From assembly GCF_027943255.1 (NCBI RefSeq), contig NC_072893.1, positions 63,272,001 to 63,336,000 of the forward strand: 64,000 bases of DNA. Direction: 5' to 3'. Of this stretch, positions 10,204 through 22,027 are shown in pieces; the stretch's first letter is position 1; each line of letters starts with the position of its first letter. Position numbers and translations under genes: made by a program. The stretch comes from Anastrepha obliqua (lineage: Eukaryota > Arthropoda > Insecta > Diptera > Tephritidae). The notes beneath the pieces were generated by a model. The model searched no databases, was not told the origin of the DNA, and was given only the letters and a program-made list of their open reading frames with translations.

Positions 10204-11380
10204 TCATCATCTGTCCGCGCTTAATATTTAATGATTTTTGTTTTTATCAATGTCTAAATATAAATTGGCAACACACTCCTTCAACATACCACGTTTCCAT
10301 GACCTTAAATCTGTATGCACACATACATATGTATGTATTTTAGTTTTCATGGGTAGCGCGTGGCATAGCCGAAAAAAATTATTATTGGGCCGCACTGTAT
10401 TTTGTTTCCATGCGCAACAGCAACAAAAAAAAATCAAATTTAAATGTAAGGGGCTTAAGCTTTCCCTTATGGTGGGAGAACATATTTTGTTGTAGAAGGA
10501 ATGTAGCCAGCAATGTTTTTACTGTTTAAAGGGCTTAGAAGATTTGTAATAAAATAAAGTCAAAACAACATGAACAACTGAACGCTTTCCGTCAGATGTC
10601 TTTGGTGAGCCATATCAGATAATACTATATCAGATATACTATATAATCAAAAAAACTTCATTACGAGTAACAGTTTTGTACTTGATGCAGCCAGTTGTGT
10701 GCCATAGCGTTTCCAAATGAAGATTACAAAACATAAAAATTAAATAATTCGATACATTTTTCAGGTGAAATGCCAGAGCGTGTGACGAAAAAAAAAATGT
10801 TACTGTTAATGGGCCCAATACTGCACCGAATACAACCATTCCGCTCTATGCACGTCGAAAAAGAGGCACGCGCTAGTAAGTCAAACCTCAAAAATATCGA
10901 TAAAATCATGGAAACCGTGTGATCGGATCGCCATTTGAGCACTTATTCCATTGCTCAGATGTCGAAGAGTAGCCAAAATATAATTTGGATATTTGGCATA
11001 AGACTAATTTCAAGAATAAGATCGATGTATGGGCCGATTGTAGACAAAGTCCTTGCTGGGACGGTATAATCAGAAAAGATCAAAAAATCTCATAGAGCTT
11101 CATAAGCATGATAATGCACACTGGAATTACTACCGGTTATTGCAAACTGATCGAACAACTGTTGGCGATTCTGCGACCACATTTGCTTCTCGAATGCGAT
11201 GCCAAATTTGGAAGAAGTAGAAGTAGAAGTGATACGGCCGGAAGAAAGACATATACGCTCCAGCCCAACCCAGTACCATTTAAGCTTTATTGAAATAACT
11301 GAGTCTGGATGAGGTATTGTGAAGAGTAGAGCGTACAAAAGATCTTAAGGTCGAAACCTCTATCTACATCAACCTATCAT
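10204..11380. other. Intron with weak transposon traces
   Basis: No recognised gene. From about 10740 the text suggests the start of a strongly decayed mariner that becomes recognisable at 11390, but I cannot align it with confidence. Confidence 0.35.
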
Positions 11381-11389
11381 AGCTATCTG

Positions 11390-11850
11390 TGAGTGTCACA
11401 CAAAATGACGTAAGATCACTTTTACTAGTCCGAACTAACGCCTACCATTCTTTGCCAAAACGTTATGAAGTGGACCCATTTTTGGAGCACATAATAAGAG
11501 GTGATGACAAATGGATCACATACCAAAAAGCTATCACAAAGCCCGGATTAATGACAAAGAAGGTTTTGCTGTATGTTTGGTGGTATTCAGAGGGTTATTC
11601 AACTGACCAGCGTAAAGCAATCGATTGACCTGACGCGGAAAGATTTGGTGATTAGCGAATAAGAAAGATGTTTTTTACCCCGCCAGTGTGCAACATATCT
11701 ATAACAACACGCCAGGAGCTCCGAAATTTTGGAGGGTGAGTTCTATCGCATCCGCCGTATAGTCGAGACAAGGTGGCACCAAGCGATTATCACATTTCAA
11801 AGCATTAACAAAATATTTTTGATGGTACAAATTCGGTCTCATGAAGGGCC
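11390..11850 (+). pseudogene. Decayed mariner transposase (mellifera-like)
   Basis: The plus strand reads RYEVDPFLEHIIRGDDKWIT, then AITKPGLMTKKVLLYVWW, matching the stretch around the first catalytic Asp and the KPGLTxRKVLLxVWWDW block also seen at 29160-29310. After that the frame is lost; a shifted segment near 11730-11800 resembles the PSDYHLF region. No ends identified. Confidence 0.6.
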
Positions 11851-14203
11851 TGGGGCTGTGGAGGAAGGAGAACTTCTTCGAAAGCGAACAAAACGGACCA
11901 TATTTCTTTTAATAGGGATTTTGATTCTTACGAGACTAAAATGTGCGTCCATATTTTGTAGCCACAACAACTTAGCAGATCCGGTAAATGCGTCAATGAA
12001 TGATGATTATTATGCAATTTTTTACGACTAAGTTTTATGGTACTATCGTGAAAACATCCGGAATTTCCGTCATTGCGCCTTGACGATAATTTACTTAGGA
12101 AGAGTGGGGGGCACTAGGTTAGAGAGAGGATTACCTCAGCTTGAGGGTGAGCTCACTTTCTATTTTATTTAGGAAAGAGGCTCGCTCTTATTGAGAATGC
12201 TCTGATCCAAGAAGTTTGTTGTTAACTCAAGGCGAGAAAATAATAAACATAGCTCGTTAAATGTACGCTTAAGTAAATAAACGTCAGCTTGACTACAAGT
12301 TCGTGTAAATTGTAGTCGTCAGAAAAATTTAATAATGAAAACGTGGTATTAAAAACCTGGTGAGTTCAGCGTTGAGGTAATTTGATGTTCTCAGAAAATA
12401 TTTCTATAAAAAACAAATCAATGCAATTTTAAGCTTAGTTTCAAAAGATTGTTTTAAATGAATATATGAGATCCTAAAATTCAACACAGTTTATGGCTTA
12501 TAACCACCACTGGCTGCTTCTTGGTGGTCCCAAGTTGAGAATGTACTGTGTAAAGGTTAACTCTGCAAGCATCTCGATTTCGTATGTATCGGCAAAGTAA
12601 TACTGGGTTCACGCCGTGAAAACATCGCGCAACATGCCAGCAACATTGTTTCACACGGACTTTCACGGAAACTGAAAATTCGTTTGCGAGTGAAGTGCCT
12701 GAATTAGAATACTCTGAAAATATGGCATTTTTAAGCGAAACGTTTTCGCAAAGACTGTAATTAAATCGTGTGTCAATATATGTCTATCTTACCAAAATTA
12801 TCCAATTACTTCTGAGGCGATGCTCATAAATTTGACGTTTCTTCTCATTTGACAATCAATGTTATTAGCAATATTTCACGGCAAGCCAAATGTATGTTGC
12901 TGGCGAAATTTCACGGTTGTGAAGTTAGTACTTAACAATAAACAACAACAACATTTAACAACAAAAAACAGGTAAATGCCTTAATGGTACCGTGGACTCT
13001 AGTTGTGCGGTTTGGTTGTAAATCGTCCATCCCCATTCACCTAAAATCCCTGATTTACAACTCCTACACCATTTTTAGAAGTATGGTGGTATTTTTTCGG
13101 TAGCTACGCAACCCGTTTATTCGTTCCCCTCATATCTATTCTATTATTTTAATGATCTTTCGCCGGCCTGGCACTTTTTCTTATTGCTGGAAATGGAAGG
13201 AATAAATTAAGTAAAATCTTAGCTTTAACTTGCTTTTTTCTTCATCAGCAATATTATCAGCAAATAATAATAGCATAGACCAAGAAGAAGCGGGCGAGCT
13301 TCCAAAGTGATTTACCAATGCGGTGTGGAAACAGGGTAATTAGCAAATTTATTAGAGAGCGAATTACGTGCCGTGAGAACATAGCATTATTGTAACGTTT
13401 GGAATTTGAACTGTCGATTTTTATGACGTTGACAGCTAAAATTACAATGTGTCAGAAATTTAGTTTATAGTTGGACATTTACAAAAAGAAAATATTAAAT
13501 TCGTATAGTAATCAGCCGAACCGGTGATAACTATTGGCGAAAATGTAGTGCGAAAATGTAGTGCAAATTTGGGTTGACAGATTTGTCTAATGTAAAGTCA
13601 GCCGTGGAAATCAGTTGAATGAATTCGGGTTCCATGATCAAAAAGAGTAGAGGGGGAACTGGGAACTTATTTTTCACCGTTCAAAAGCTATTAACGAAAA
13701 ACCATCTTATAATGTTATGCTTTTCAATCACTAAATACACTTAGGGTTCAAACTTCACTTTTGATTTACACAAGGTAATATTTTTTTTTTATATTTTCCA
13801 CCAAAACTTGGTAATAACTTTAATATATTGATAACAAAAATGTAAACAGTGTTTGAGTGCCGAAAGAAAAATTAACTAAATGATGCTTGGTATTGACACT
13901 CTATTGAAATGCAGCGCTAATTGAATTTTTTATAAGATGTTAGAGGGTCAATTAACTTAATATTGTAAGATTTACATATTTACTAATATATTGACGGAGG
14001 CAAAAGCCAATCCCCTACTCATCTGAACCTTTCGAGATTACCGAAACGAAAATAAGTAAATAATAAAATAAATAATGAAAACGACAGCTGGGAGGGAAAA
14101 ATAACATTAGGCGTAGCCTTGTGAACTAGAGACGAAGAATTGTATGTCCGATACCACTTCGATAAGCCTAAAACTTTTTGTTTTAATATACTTATATATT
14201 ATA
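11851..14203. other. Long intron stretch without recognised feature
   Basis: No gene, LINE or mariner motif could be read on either strand. Composition is mixed, with one GC-richer patch near 12080-12180. Confidence 0.4.
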
Positions 14204-14745
14204 AAGAGCGACCAGATTGGAGGTACTTCTTCCCCAGATCACACGTGATTACTGCCAAACTAAATACATCATTTTTTTCAGTATTTATTGACATTTTATC
14301 ATAGAAAGGCTTACGCCTCAACAACGTTTACAAATCGTGCAATTGTATTATGAAAATCGACGCGCTCAAGCCAACTTATGGTGTAAATAACCGCCCTGGC
14401 TTAATGGCTACGTCAATAAACTAAATTGGCGTGTTTGGGCTGAAGAGAAACCCGAAGCTATTCAAGAACAGCCATTACCATATATCCATTGAAAACAACT
14501 GTTTGGTGCGACCTATGGGCTTTAGGAATCATCGGCTCATATTTCTTCCCAGAAGAGATTGGGGCCAATGTAACAGTGAGTGGAGAACGCTATCGCGCCA
14601 AAATAAACGACGTTTTGATGTCGACCGAAGTCCGCCAGCGAGTCATTCAAAATTAGTGTTAACGGATGACCAAATTACGGCGAAGTTGTGGCGTGTAGTT
14701 CTACACAAAAATAATAAAGATTGCCCAATCAACTTGAATTTTCGT
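14204..14745 (+). pseudogene. Decayed rosa-type mariner, left end and fragments
   Basis: The left end AAGAGCGACCAGATTGG parallels AAGGGTGATCAGATTAG at 31287. Following text (CTCAACAACGTTTACAAATC, CGACGCGCTCAAGCCAAC, CATTGAAAACAAC) matches 32690-32880 nearly base for base, and ACCGAAGTCCGCCAGCGAG with GTTCTACACAAAAAT matches 33230-33350. Large internal deletions; the right terminal repeat is not clear. Confidence 0.7.
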
Positions 14746-14819
14746 TGTTTAATTTTAATTTAAATTAATTTAATGTATATATATATTAGTTAATTTTAAT
14801 TTATATGTATATATAGTTA

Positions 14820-15092
14820 ACTGAGCTCCTCCTCCTATTTGCGGTGTGCGTCTTGATGTTGTTCTACAAATGGAGGGGCCTACAGTTTTAAGACGACTCC
14901 GAACGGCAAACGGTTTTGTTTTTTATCAGGAGTTTTTTCAGGGCAGAAATATACTCAGAGGTTTGTCATTGCCTGCAGAGGGGCGGCCGCAGTTAGTAAA
15001 AACGTTCCATCTTTTTGGTGTTTCATGCGCGGAGATTCGAACCTACGCACTTCCGAATGGTAGTCACGCACCAACCGTACGGCTATGACAGC
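14820..15092 (-). repeat. tRNA-derived SINE, near-complete copy
   Basis: Minus orientation. The head has a tRNA-like A box (AGCCGTACGGTTGGTGCG) followed by GACTACCATTCGGAAG and a B box GGTTCGAATCTC; the body has GGCAATGACAAACCTC, TTTCTGCCCTGAAAAA and AAACTGTAGG; the tail has CATCAAGACGCACACC. Same family as the copies at 17695, 33460, 41826, 42172, 45893, 46930, 49000 and 61590. Confidence 0.75.
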
Positions 15093-15486
15093 TGTTTTTT
15101 AATAGAAATCCGTAATATTGACGAAGCTAGTAATAACCGCGCTTCTTCAAACTCCAGTCAGCCTCTATACAGTTAATTGCACAAATGTTAGGTTTTTACT
15201 TACTTTTTTCTGCTCCATCTCCAAATACAAATTAGCGGATACCGGCTGAACTTATTAAAGTACTCATATTTTTTTCCTAGTGCTTAGCTAATTTTTAATT
15301 TCACGACTCTGTTCAACTTCGTTTTACGTAAAAGCCGGCTTCATGAAACATTTATTACTAGAAATGGTTCAGGAACGAGTAACCGTGTAGATTGCTGAAC
15401 CATCGTACTTGTATTAAAAATAAATAATAAACATTTTCTGGTCATCTAATAATAAATGTTCTCTACTGACTTTAGATGTCTATTAT

Positions 15487-16366
15487 AGGGTGACCAGATA
15501 GGAACGATAGAAAAAGAAATTTAAATAAAACTATTAGTTCTTAAGTTCAAACTACATTCATGCCATTTGAAGTTGTTATTCATATACGAGTAGCCGCCTC
15601 GGCAAAAGCGTGTGGAATGTTGGCCTCGAGGTTGTTGTTGTTGTTGTTGTTGTGGCAGCATAAACATTCCCCATATTTACATACGGGGAATGCTGCTGGA
15701 GTGACAGTCCTTGGCCGCATATAAATTCGGGTCGTTTCGGGAACGTAGAACCGACTGTCGTGGCCTTGAGGTCGTCCAAAGTGGTTGACTTTTTAACGGG
15801 AAAATACTCGAGGAGTGTTAAGTCGCATGATTGTCGGGAGATTACTTTAACGTAAAAAATTCTCTTTCACTTCTTCTAGCGGTACGTTGCTTTTATAGCA
15901 GGAAACGCCATCTTGTTGGAACCACAACTCAGATACATCGATGTTGCTGCGTTCTGGTCACAGAAAAACGGTTAAAATCGATCTGTACCAAGAACCATTG
16001 ACTTTACTGGCGTCGTCTTTACACTCGAAAAAAGTTAGGTCTATTGACGCCGTCATCCCATAAATTGTACCAAAGAATCAATCTTTGTGGATGCATTGAT
16101 GCTCAGTTGAATACTTGTGGATTGTGTTCGCTCCAATAATGACAATTTATCTTGCGGCATAGCCACCGAGCCAAAAATAGACTTGGTCTAAAAAGATGAT
16201 TTTTTCGGCCAAAATTCGGATTTTCGTATTTACAACAGAGTCGGAATTTCGATATTTTTCGGGAAACATGAAACAATGTATGATGAAACGTCAAACCTCA
16301 CTGAATATTTTGACAGCTGGATAACATTGGTAACTTCAATTATCATTGCTATCTGGTAACCCCTGA
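15487..16366 (-). pseudogene. Decayed rosa-type mariner carrying a nested repeat
   Basis: Inverted ends GGGTGACCAGATAGGAA (left) and GCTATCTGGTAACCCC (right). On the minus strand, pieces such as WLGGYAARQIVIIGA and LWFQQDGVSC correspond to the FWLNGYV and FQQDGATCHT blocks of rosa-type transposase. Many stops and shifts. A (CAA)n-tailed repeat (15571-15790) is inserted in its 3' half. Confidence 0.65.
15571..15790 (-). repeat. (CAA)n-tailed repeat, nested in mariner relic
   Basis: Seven GTT triplets at 15632-15652 are the reversed CAA tail. They are followed by GTGGCAGCATAAACATTCCC, a palindromic ATTCCCC...GGGGAAT hairpin, GTGACAGTCCTTGGCC, CGGGTCGTTTCGGGAACGTA and GAACCGACTGTCGTGG. These blocks recur in the same order in five other places in the window. 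Confidence 0.75.
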
Positions 16367-16735
16367 TAAATGTATAGCATGTTGAATTTTCCTCTTACAA
16401 ACATTTTATAAAATTCCGTAATGTCAATGGTTTTTTCTATCTTTTGTTGTAGTTTTAAAATAAAATCCCTTCATAAAAGGAATTTTCAATATTTGTACCA
16501 AATATTTGTATTCAGTAAATAAAAAAAAATATTCTTTCGAACTGTCGATTTATAAATAGAGAAGGTAAACAAATTGTTTACGCGTGAAAAAAAAACAGTT
16601 CAATAGAAATGCAGTTTTTGTTTTAAATGTATATGATCAACTTTAAAATGCATTATGAAAATTTCAATGAATACAGGTTGGCAGAAAAGTAAGAGACTAA
16701 AAATAAATTAATGCAAATTTAGTAGTTAAACTAGT

Positions 16736-17560
16736 GGTTTTTGTTGTAGCAGTTTACAAAACCCCTACTAAGTGGACCGGTAGACGCAGACAACAGAGTT
16801 TAAGGGGATAGATACCTGTAAAATTTCGAAAAAAAATTGTTTATTGTTTTCATAAAATGTCAAGAATACGTCAAAAAAATTTTAGAACGTAAATTGAAGT
16901 ATTTCTTATATTATATATAGATCGTCAACCGTGACAACTCTATTCTTTGCGTTCGAGCGCTGAAAGAGATATAGTTATGTTGACGCGTTTTTCTCAAAAC
17001 TATATTTTTCGAATTGGCGTACACGATAACTCGAAAAGTTATTGACCGATCTCCCTGAAATTCGGCACACATCTTTTTGATGATATTACTTTTTGTGTGA
17101 ATTTAAGTTTTCGAAAATTTTTCGAAAAACTAATTTTTTCGAAGCAAAAATAAAGGAAAATTCGGCCCAAAACTATTTTTTTAAGCATTTTATTCGGCGA
17201 TTTTTTTTTCCATTTGTTTTTAGAGTTTGAGTGTGCATCCGCCATTTTGTATATCATATATTTTAATGTATAAATAAACTGTATGCCAATTTTGAAAAAA
17301 ACATATTGACTTCTTCATTTTAAATAATTTTAAGGAAAATCAGGGAAAAATATCCGTTTACAGGTATCTGTCCCCTTAACCTACAAAAATAACTAGAAGG
17401 TAACTGTGTCAGCATAACGCGCGACTCACGAGGCAGCTGAAGCTCTTCATTTGGGCTGGGTTCTGGTTGGAGTCTGATAACGACATTCGGGGAGCAAATA
17501 TTCATAAAGTTGGTAAGGGAGTCTGTGAAGAAACAGTAAATTAGTTTATAGATCAAAAGC
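16736..17560 (-). mobile_element. Jockey-like LINE 3' relic, split by a TTAA MITE
   Basis: On the minus strand the part above 17380 gives CSPNVVIRLQPEPS then EELQLPRESRVMLTQL, equivalent to PPNAVIGVQPPP...EELQLPRESRITLAQL at 52990-53090. Sequence resumes below 16800 and ends with AAACTGCTACAACAAAAACC. The break falls in the LINE's own AGGTTAAACTC at the TTAA. It is a 5'-truncated relic. Confidence 0.75.
16804..17375. mobile_element. piggyBac-type MITE, 572 bp, TTAA duplication
   Basis: Terminal repeats GGGGATAGATACCTGTAAA and its inverse (TTTACAGGTATCTGTCCCC read forward) flank the insert, with TTAA at 16800-16803 and 17376-17379. Removing it and one TTAA restores the AGGTTAA of the host LINE. 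The interior is AT-rich and carries no transposase. TTAA specificity is the mark of the piggyBac superfamily. Confidence 0.85.
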
Positions 17561-17694
17561 CTACTTCCCTGATTTAAAGATTTAAAACCTAAAATCTTAA
17601 CTACAGTTAAGAGATATGTTATTTTTGACTAATGTCAAGTGTTTCCATCGGTTAGAAGTTAACCTAAACAGCTGATTCGTGTTTACAGTTGAGG

Positions 17695-17885
17695 TTAGCT
17701 GATAGTTGGCTACTTAAAAAGAGCTTTTTCATGGCAGAAATTCACTCGGATGTTTGCCATTGCCTGCCGAGGAGCGACCGCTATTAGAAAACACTATCAA
17801 TTAATGGTTCATGGCCGGAATTTCAACCTGTGCACTTCCCAATGGTAGTCAAGCACCCACCCATTCGGTTACGGCGGCCGCGAAA
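17695..17885 (-). repeat. tRNA-derived SINE copy
   Basis: The strand shows TTTTTCATGGCAGAAATTC, TTTGCCATTGCCTGCCGAGG, GCGACCGCTATTAGAAAA and GGTAGTCAAGCACCCACCC-ATTCGG, the reversed SINE body and head. B box decayed; 3' tail missing. Confidence 0.65.
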
Positions 17886-18848
17886 TTGAGGAATATAAAC
17901 TGATAATAATGGCGGATCAATAGTTAATTAATTTATAAATTTTTACAAAATTTTCGTCTTTCCTCCCACTGTGCATACGGTACATTTTTTGTTTAGGGTT
18001 TTCTGCACTCTTTTGGGTGGGTGTAAATACATATGTACACGCATACGAGGCTGTATGTATGCTCGTATGTAGACACGAGCGCGAATATAAAAATATATTT
18101 TTATGAATGTTGGACTTTCAGCGTTATCACATTTGGCACATGAATTTCTTTTTTATTTGATTTCACAGCGGCCATTTCTTGAAAATTATAATTGTGCAAT
18201 ACATATAAAAATTTAAATAAATGCGTATGTACACACATATATCAAGTAACTAGTATGCACATATACATTATTTATTGTACATACATACATATATACAAAT
18301 GAATTTTTGTATGGGGTCTATGTGTAAAAGGTGTTTTTTATAGGTCTAGTCATTTCAAATTAAATTAATTTTATTAAGTAAAATCGTTTTTATTGGTAAG
18401 AAATTACTGAAATAAAACGAAAAAAGGGAATAAAGAGACATACGAGATATTCGAATGATGACTAGATAGGTAGGTAGGTTAGATGGCAAGGTAGGTACAC
18501 TACAAGTAGCACTAACGTGCCGTTTTGATACCCTGCGAAAAAATTTACAGAAGAGAAAACCGTCTACAGCCATCCAGAGCTGTTGATGTAGTGGATGAGA
18601 GAAAAGGGATCTAGGTTGGAGAATTTCTTCAAGCCACCCCCAAAGGGCCCGCTAAGGAATATCAAGCGTCTAGCCGCCAGAGCCGGACATTTGCAGAGAA
18701 AGTCCTCAACAGCCTCTTTCTCTGCAGGATCCTCACAACTTGTGCAATAGGGCTTGTACGGATTCCAAGCTTCTCCGCATTAGTACCGATCACGCACTGA
18801 CCGCCATGAGTTTGGAAATTGAATGGCGCGGGATTCCCATCACCTTAA

Positions 18849-20921
18849 CCCTTTCGCTACTGCTGGGACACTGATATCCCACAGCATGTTCACTTCCCTC
18901 TTACACATGCAATTTTCATAAGAAACTCAACCAAAATGTCACAATCAGTAGCTGCGAACAGTACTTACAATTTACCGTTATCCGCATTCCACACTGTTTC
19001 AATCGTTTTTAGTTTTGATCAGTTGTTTGTGAGCAGTCGCTAATATTGTATCAAATTTACGCGTAATTTTAGTGAAATAATACGTATTTTTATAAGAAGT
19101 GTTAATTTTTCTAAAGAAAAATATTGCCCTTTTACTGGTAAGTACAAATATATTTTTTAATAAGAGTTTTGTGAAAAATATTCAGCGAAAATTAATTTTG
19201 GGATGCATGTGTCCCAGCAGGGCTTTATATGGGGACATATATGTCCCAGCAGTACGTTGTACATAATGTATCACACAGCTAATTTTTTTATTTTTGCAAC
19301 TTCGTAGACAGCAAAAATGTCGAAATTAAATCGCGATCGAATTAGTGCATTACTTTAAGAAGATGATGATGAATCCATGGAATCAGGAACTGATTTTAGT
19401 GACGAAAGTGATGATAATATATTTATAGTCCTGAGCTAGATAAAATCACTGGCAATGACGATTCTTCCAACGATTCAGAGGATTGAGTGACGAGAATGGT
19501 GGCATAGACGATCAACCGCACGAGGTGAGGAAGTCTCAGGCACGGTTATTTGGAGGACACCGAATGAGTTGTTTGTTTCAAGAAAATCGGTTAGTAACCA
19601 CCGCGAATGCAAAATTGCAGTAAATATTGGGCGCCACTCAACCCCCTACGAAATTTTTCGCAAATTGTTTCCAAGAAGCATATCTTTGTACATTGCCCAA
19701 GCAATATATGCCACTCAAGCCAGTGAAACGGGGCATCAAAATGTGGCTTCGCTGCGATTCTTTGACTGGAGACACCTATGACATGAGTATCTTTTGTAGA
19801 AAAGAAGGATCTGTCCTTGAAGGGACACTCGGTGAACGAGTTGTGAATGATCTTGAAGCAACGATTTCTAACCCTGACGTGACACTTTGCTTTGATCGTT
19901 TTTTCACCACTGTTAATCTTATTAACAACATACAATATCCAGCTTTAGGAACATTCATGTCCAACCGGAAGAATGTTCCGAAAGTACCAGAAAAATTGCA
20001 GCGAGGCGAAGCTATTTTCAAAGTTAATTCGGCGGGTACGAAGTCAAGCTAAAACCCTTTAATTAATTTTTTAAGTAACTTTCTTGATTGCAGGTACCAT
20101 AGCGGTAAAGTGGCAGGACGTCAAAGAGGTAATGCTGCTCAGTAACTGCCACACATCTGAAATGAGCACTGTTAGACGCAAAATGAAAGATGGAACTGAG
20201 GCAGAGTTTCCATGCCCTGACATCGTAAAGACGTACCGCGCAATAATGGGCGGTGTGGACTTTCCGATCAAATGTCGGGATTGTATGATATAAACAGAAA
20301 ATCAAATAAATGGTGGAAAAAAGTATTTTATCGTGGCATGATGATGGCTGCTGTAAACACTTGTGTTATATATTCGGAGCTGAATAGGAAGAAACCGGCC
20401 TTCTTACCAGTGCTGGTCGAGATTGCTGAGTCGCTAATTGAAAAAGGAAAGGGTTGTACCGCATATAAACGATCCCGTCGGTCTGGAAGATCATCGAATA
20501 GGTACAAATCAATGACAAATGTGGGGGATCATTTACCCATAGAGCAGTCTAAAAGACGTCGGTGCGTAGCATGCGCCAATCAAAAAGTCGAGAAAAGAAC
20601 AAAAATTATTTGCCGGGCTTGTAATTTGCCATTCTGTATACAATGTTTCGCTTCATCACATTCATAAAATAAATAAAAGTACAAATCATATGTTATTACC
20701 AAAAAAATGTTTCTACTTTCTAGGTGTAGTTTGTACCCTGTTGGGACAAATATATCCCATTTTTAAATACTGTTGGGACACATATGTCCCACCTCAAAAT
20801 ACCGTTATCTACATAAGTTACAAGCTTCATCATGTTTCTACGCACATAAAGTATCAATGGGTATCCAAAAACTCAAAAATAAAGTTTGAGCAAATCCCCC
20901 CTAAAAGTCGGAGCGAAAGGG
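18849..20921 (+). mobile_element. piggyBac-like transposon, 2073 bp, inserted at TTAA
   Basis: Ends CCCTTTCGCT (left) and AGCGAAAGGG (right) with TTAA at 18845-18848 and 20922-20925. The left end closely resembles canonical piggyBac ends that begin CCCTTT. Subterminal copies of a TGGGACA...TGTCCCA palindrome lie near 18871-18890, 19209-19252 and 20738-20795. A transposase relic occupies 19318-20667. It sits inside a minus-strand LINE, whose reading frame resumes on either side. Confidence 0.88.
19318..20667 (+). pseudogene. piggyBac transposase, N-terminally broken, frameshifted, with a probable 58-bp intron
   Basis: The acidic N-terminal part from ATG 19318 (MSKLNRDRIS) has several stops and the middle is deleted. 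From 19627 a long frame has the core: KPVKRGIKMWLRCDSLTG (first catalytic Asp), TLCFDRFFTT (second Asp), then VNSAG. GTACGA...TTGCAG at 20036-20093 looks like an intron; joining gives SAGTIAVKWQD and restores the frame to GGVD (third Asp). One missing base just after GGVDF shifts the frame; the other frame continues SDQMSGLYDINRKSNKWWKK to the Cys-rich end CVACANQ...CRACNLPFCIQC (20560-20645). Not functional as read. Confidence 0.82.
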
Positions 20922-21575
20922 TTAAGCGTTCTGTTTATATCGTATTGAGGCCATAGTGTTTTCGAAATAGCACACGATGAGACAGACCTCCATCTGTCTT
21001 GCGCTATTTTTTTAAAGAAATTGTGTAGTTTCCCCTTAACAACGGTCAAGGGGACACCGATGTCTGAGAACGGAACAACTGAATCCGGTTCTGTAGGGTC
21101 CTGGCAAGCCCATCGGCAATTTCATTTTCCTCTATATTTCTGTATCCAGGAACCCAGATAAGGGAAACGTTTCCTGCACGTTCGAGACATTTGAGTTCCT
21201 CCTTACAGCAGTTTACCAGAAGGCTTGCAGCTTGGCTATGGGAAAAAATATTAATGTCTTCCTCCCAAGGGCGATCCCTAAGCATTTTGCATGCTTGCAG
21301 GATCGCGAAGACCTCTGCTTGAAAAACGCTGCTCATTTCCGGCAGTTTAAAGGATACCGAAATATTGTCTGATTTAGAGAAAACCCCCGCTCCCACTCCA
21401 GATTCCATCGTGGATCCGTCAGTGAAAACAGAGGTACCAGAATGATGACTAATGGGAATTCTTTTTGGCCGAGTTTAACAAAGAGCACCAGTCCTTTCTT
21501 TTTCGTGTTAACCAGCGCCTTTTGGACACACCAAGTGAAACCAAGTCCTTCTCCACCTAATCTTTTCAACGCAGA

Positions 21576-21845
21576 GGAGGCCTTCCTCTTCCTCTGCTAC
21601 CACCAGCTGGTACCGCATCAAATACTTTCAGAGCCGGAGCGTTTGTATCCATTCGGATGACATGACTCAGCCAACGTAGCCACTGGATCTGTATTCGCTG
21701 CGCTATGTCTATGTCGTGCTAAAGCTCATACAGCTCATTTTTAATCTTTTTCTCAAACACTCTAAATTACGCCTCATTGGATATTGTCATCGTCCAAGCT
21801 TTTGTGTCATACATTAGGAAGGGCATGGTGAGCGTTTCCATTACA
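21576..21845 (-). pseudogene. LINE reverse-transcriptase C-terminal relic (RWLxHVxRMD type)
   Basis: On the minus strand: YDTKAWTMTISNEA, RVFEKKIKNELYEL, QRIQIQWLRWLSHVIRMD, KVFDAVPAGGSRGRGRP-PLR. This is the same tail as at 8700-8990, better preserved on the upstream side (the usual YGSEAWTL block). It ends abruptly where the LINE at 18440-21575 begins. Confidence 0.75.
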
Positions 21846-21847
21846 GT

Positions 21848-21956
21848 TGGTTCTACGTAACCGGCACGACCCGAAATTATATTCGGCCAAGGACTGCCAC
21901 AGCATTCCTTCTTATTTGTATGGGGAATGTTTATGCTGCTACAACAACAACAATGG
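21848..21956 (+). repeat. (CAA)n-tailed repeat, plus orientation
   Basis: GGTTCTACGTAACCGGCACG, CGGCCAAGGACTGCCACAGC, GTATGGGGAATGTTTATGCT and GCTACAACAACAACAA in order. 3' tail complete. Confidence 0.75.
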
Positions 21957-22027
21957 GCATTATGAGAGCCTTGTGAGTGTTAGTTTTGTTCGTCGAAAAA
22001 GGACTATACTACTCAATCGCCTACTTA

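Larger units (their letters stand above)
18440..21575 (-). mobile_element. R1/jockey-class LINE, RNase H and C-terminal Cys-rich end, interrupted
   Basis: Minus strand. The upper part (20926-21570) gives MESGVGAGVFSKSDN, VFQAEVFAILQACKML, SLIWVPGYRNIEENEIADGL: an RNase H domain with its D/E and HRNIEGNE-type motifs. The lower part (18440-18844) gives YCTSCEDPAEKEAVEDF, CKCPALAARR, the C-terminal Cys motif. Between them a complete piggyBac insertion (18849-20921) splits the frame at TTAA. One stop lies in DSQAA-like sequence. A second, older relic of the same type is at 55080-55905. Confidence 0.75.

Noticed and set aside
12481..12666. Minus-strand 61-codon Cys/His-rich frame
   Set aside because: No known motif, no splice context, chance length in this composition.
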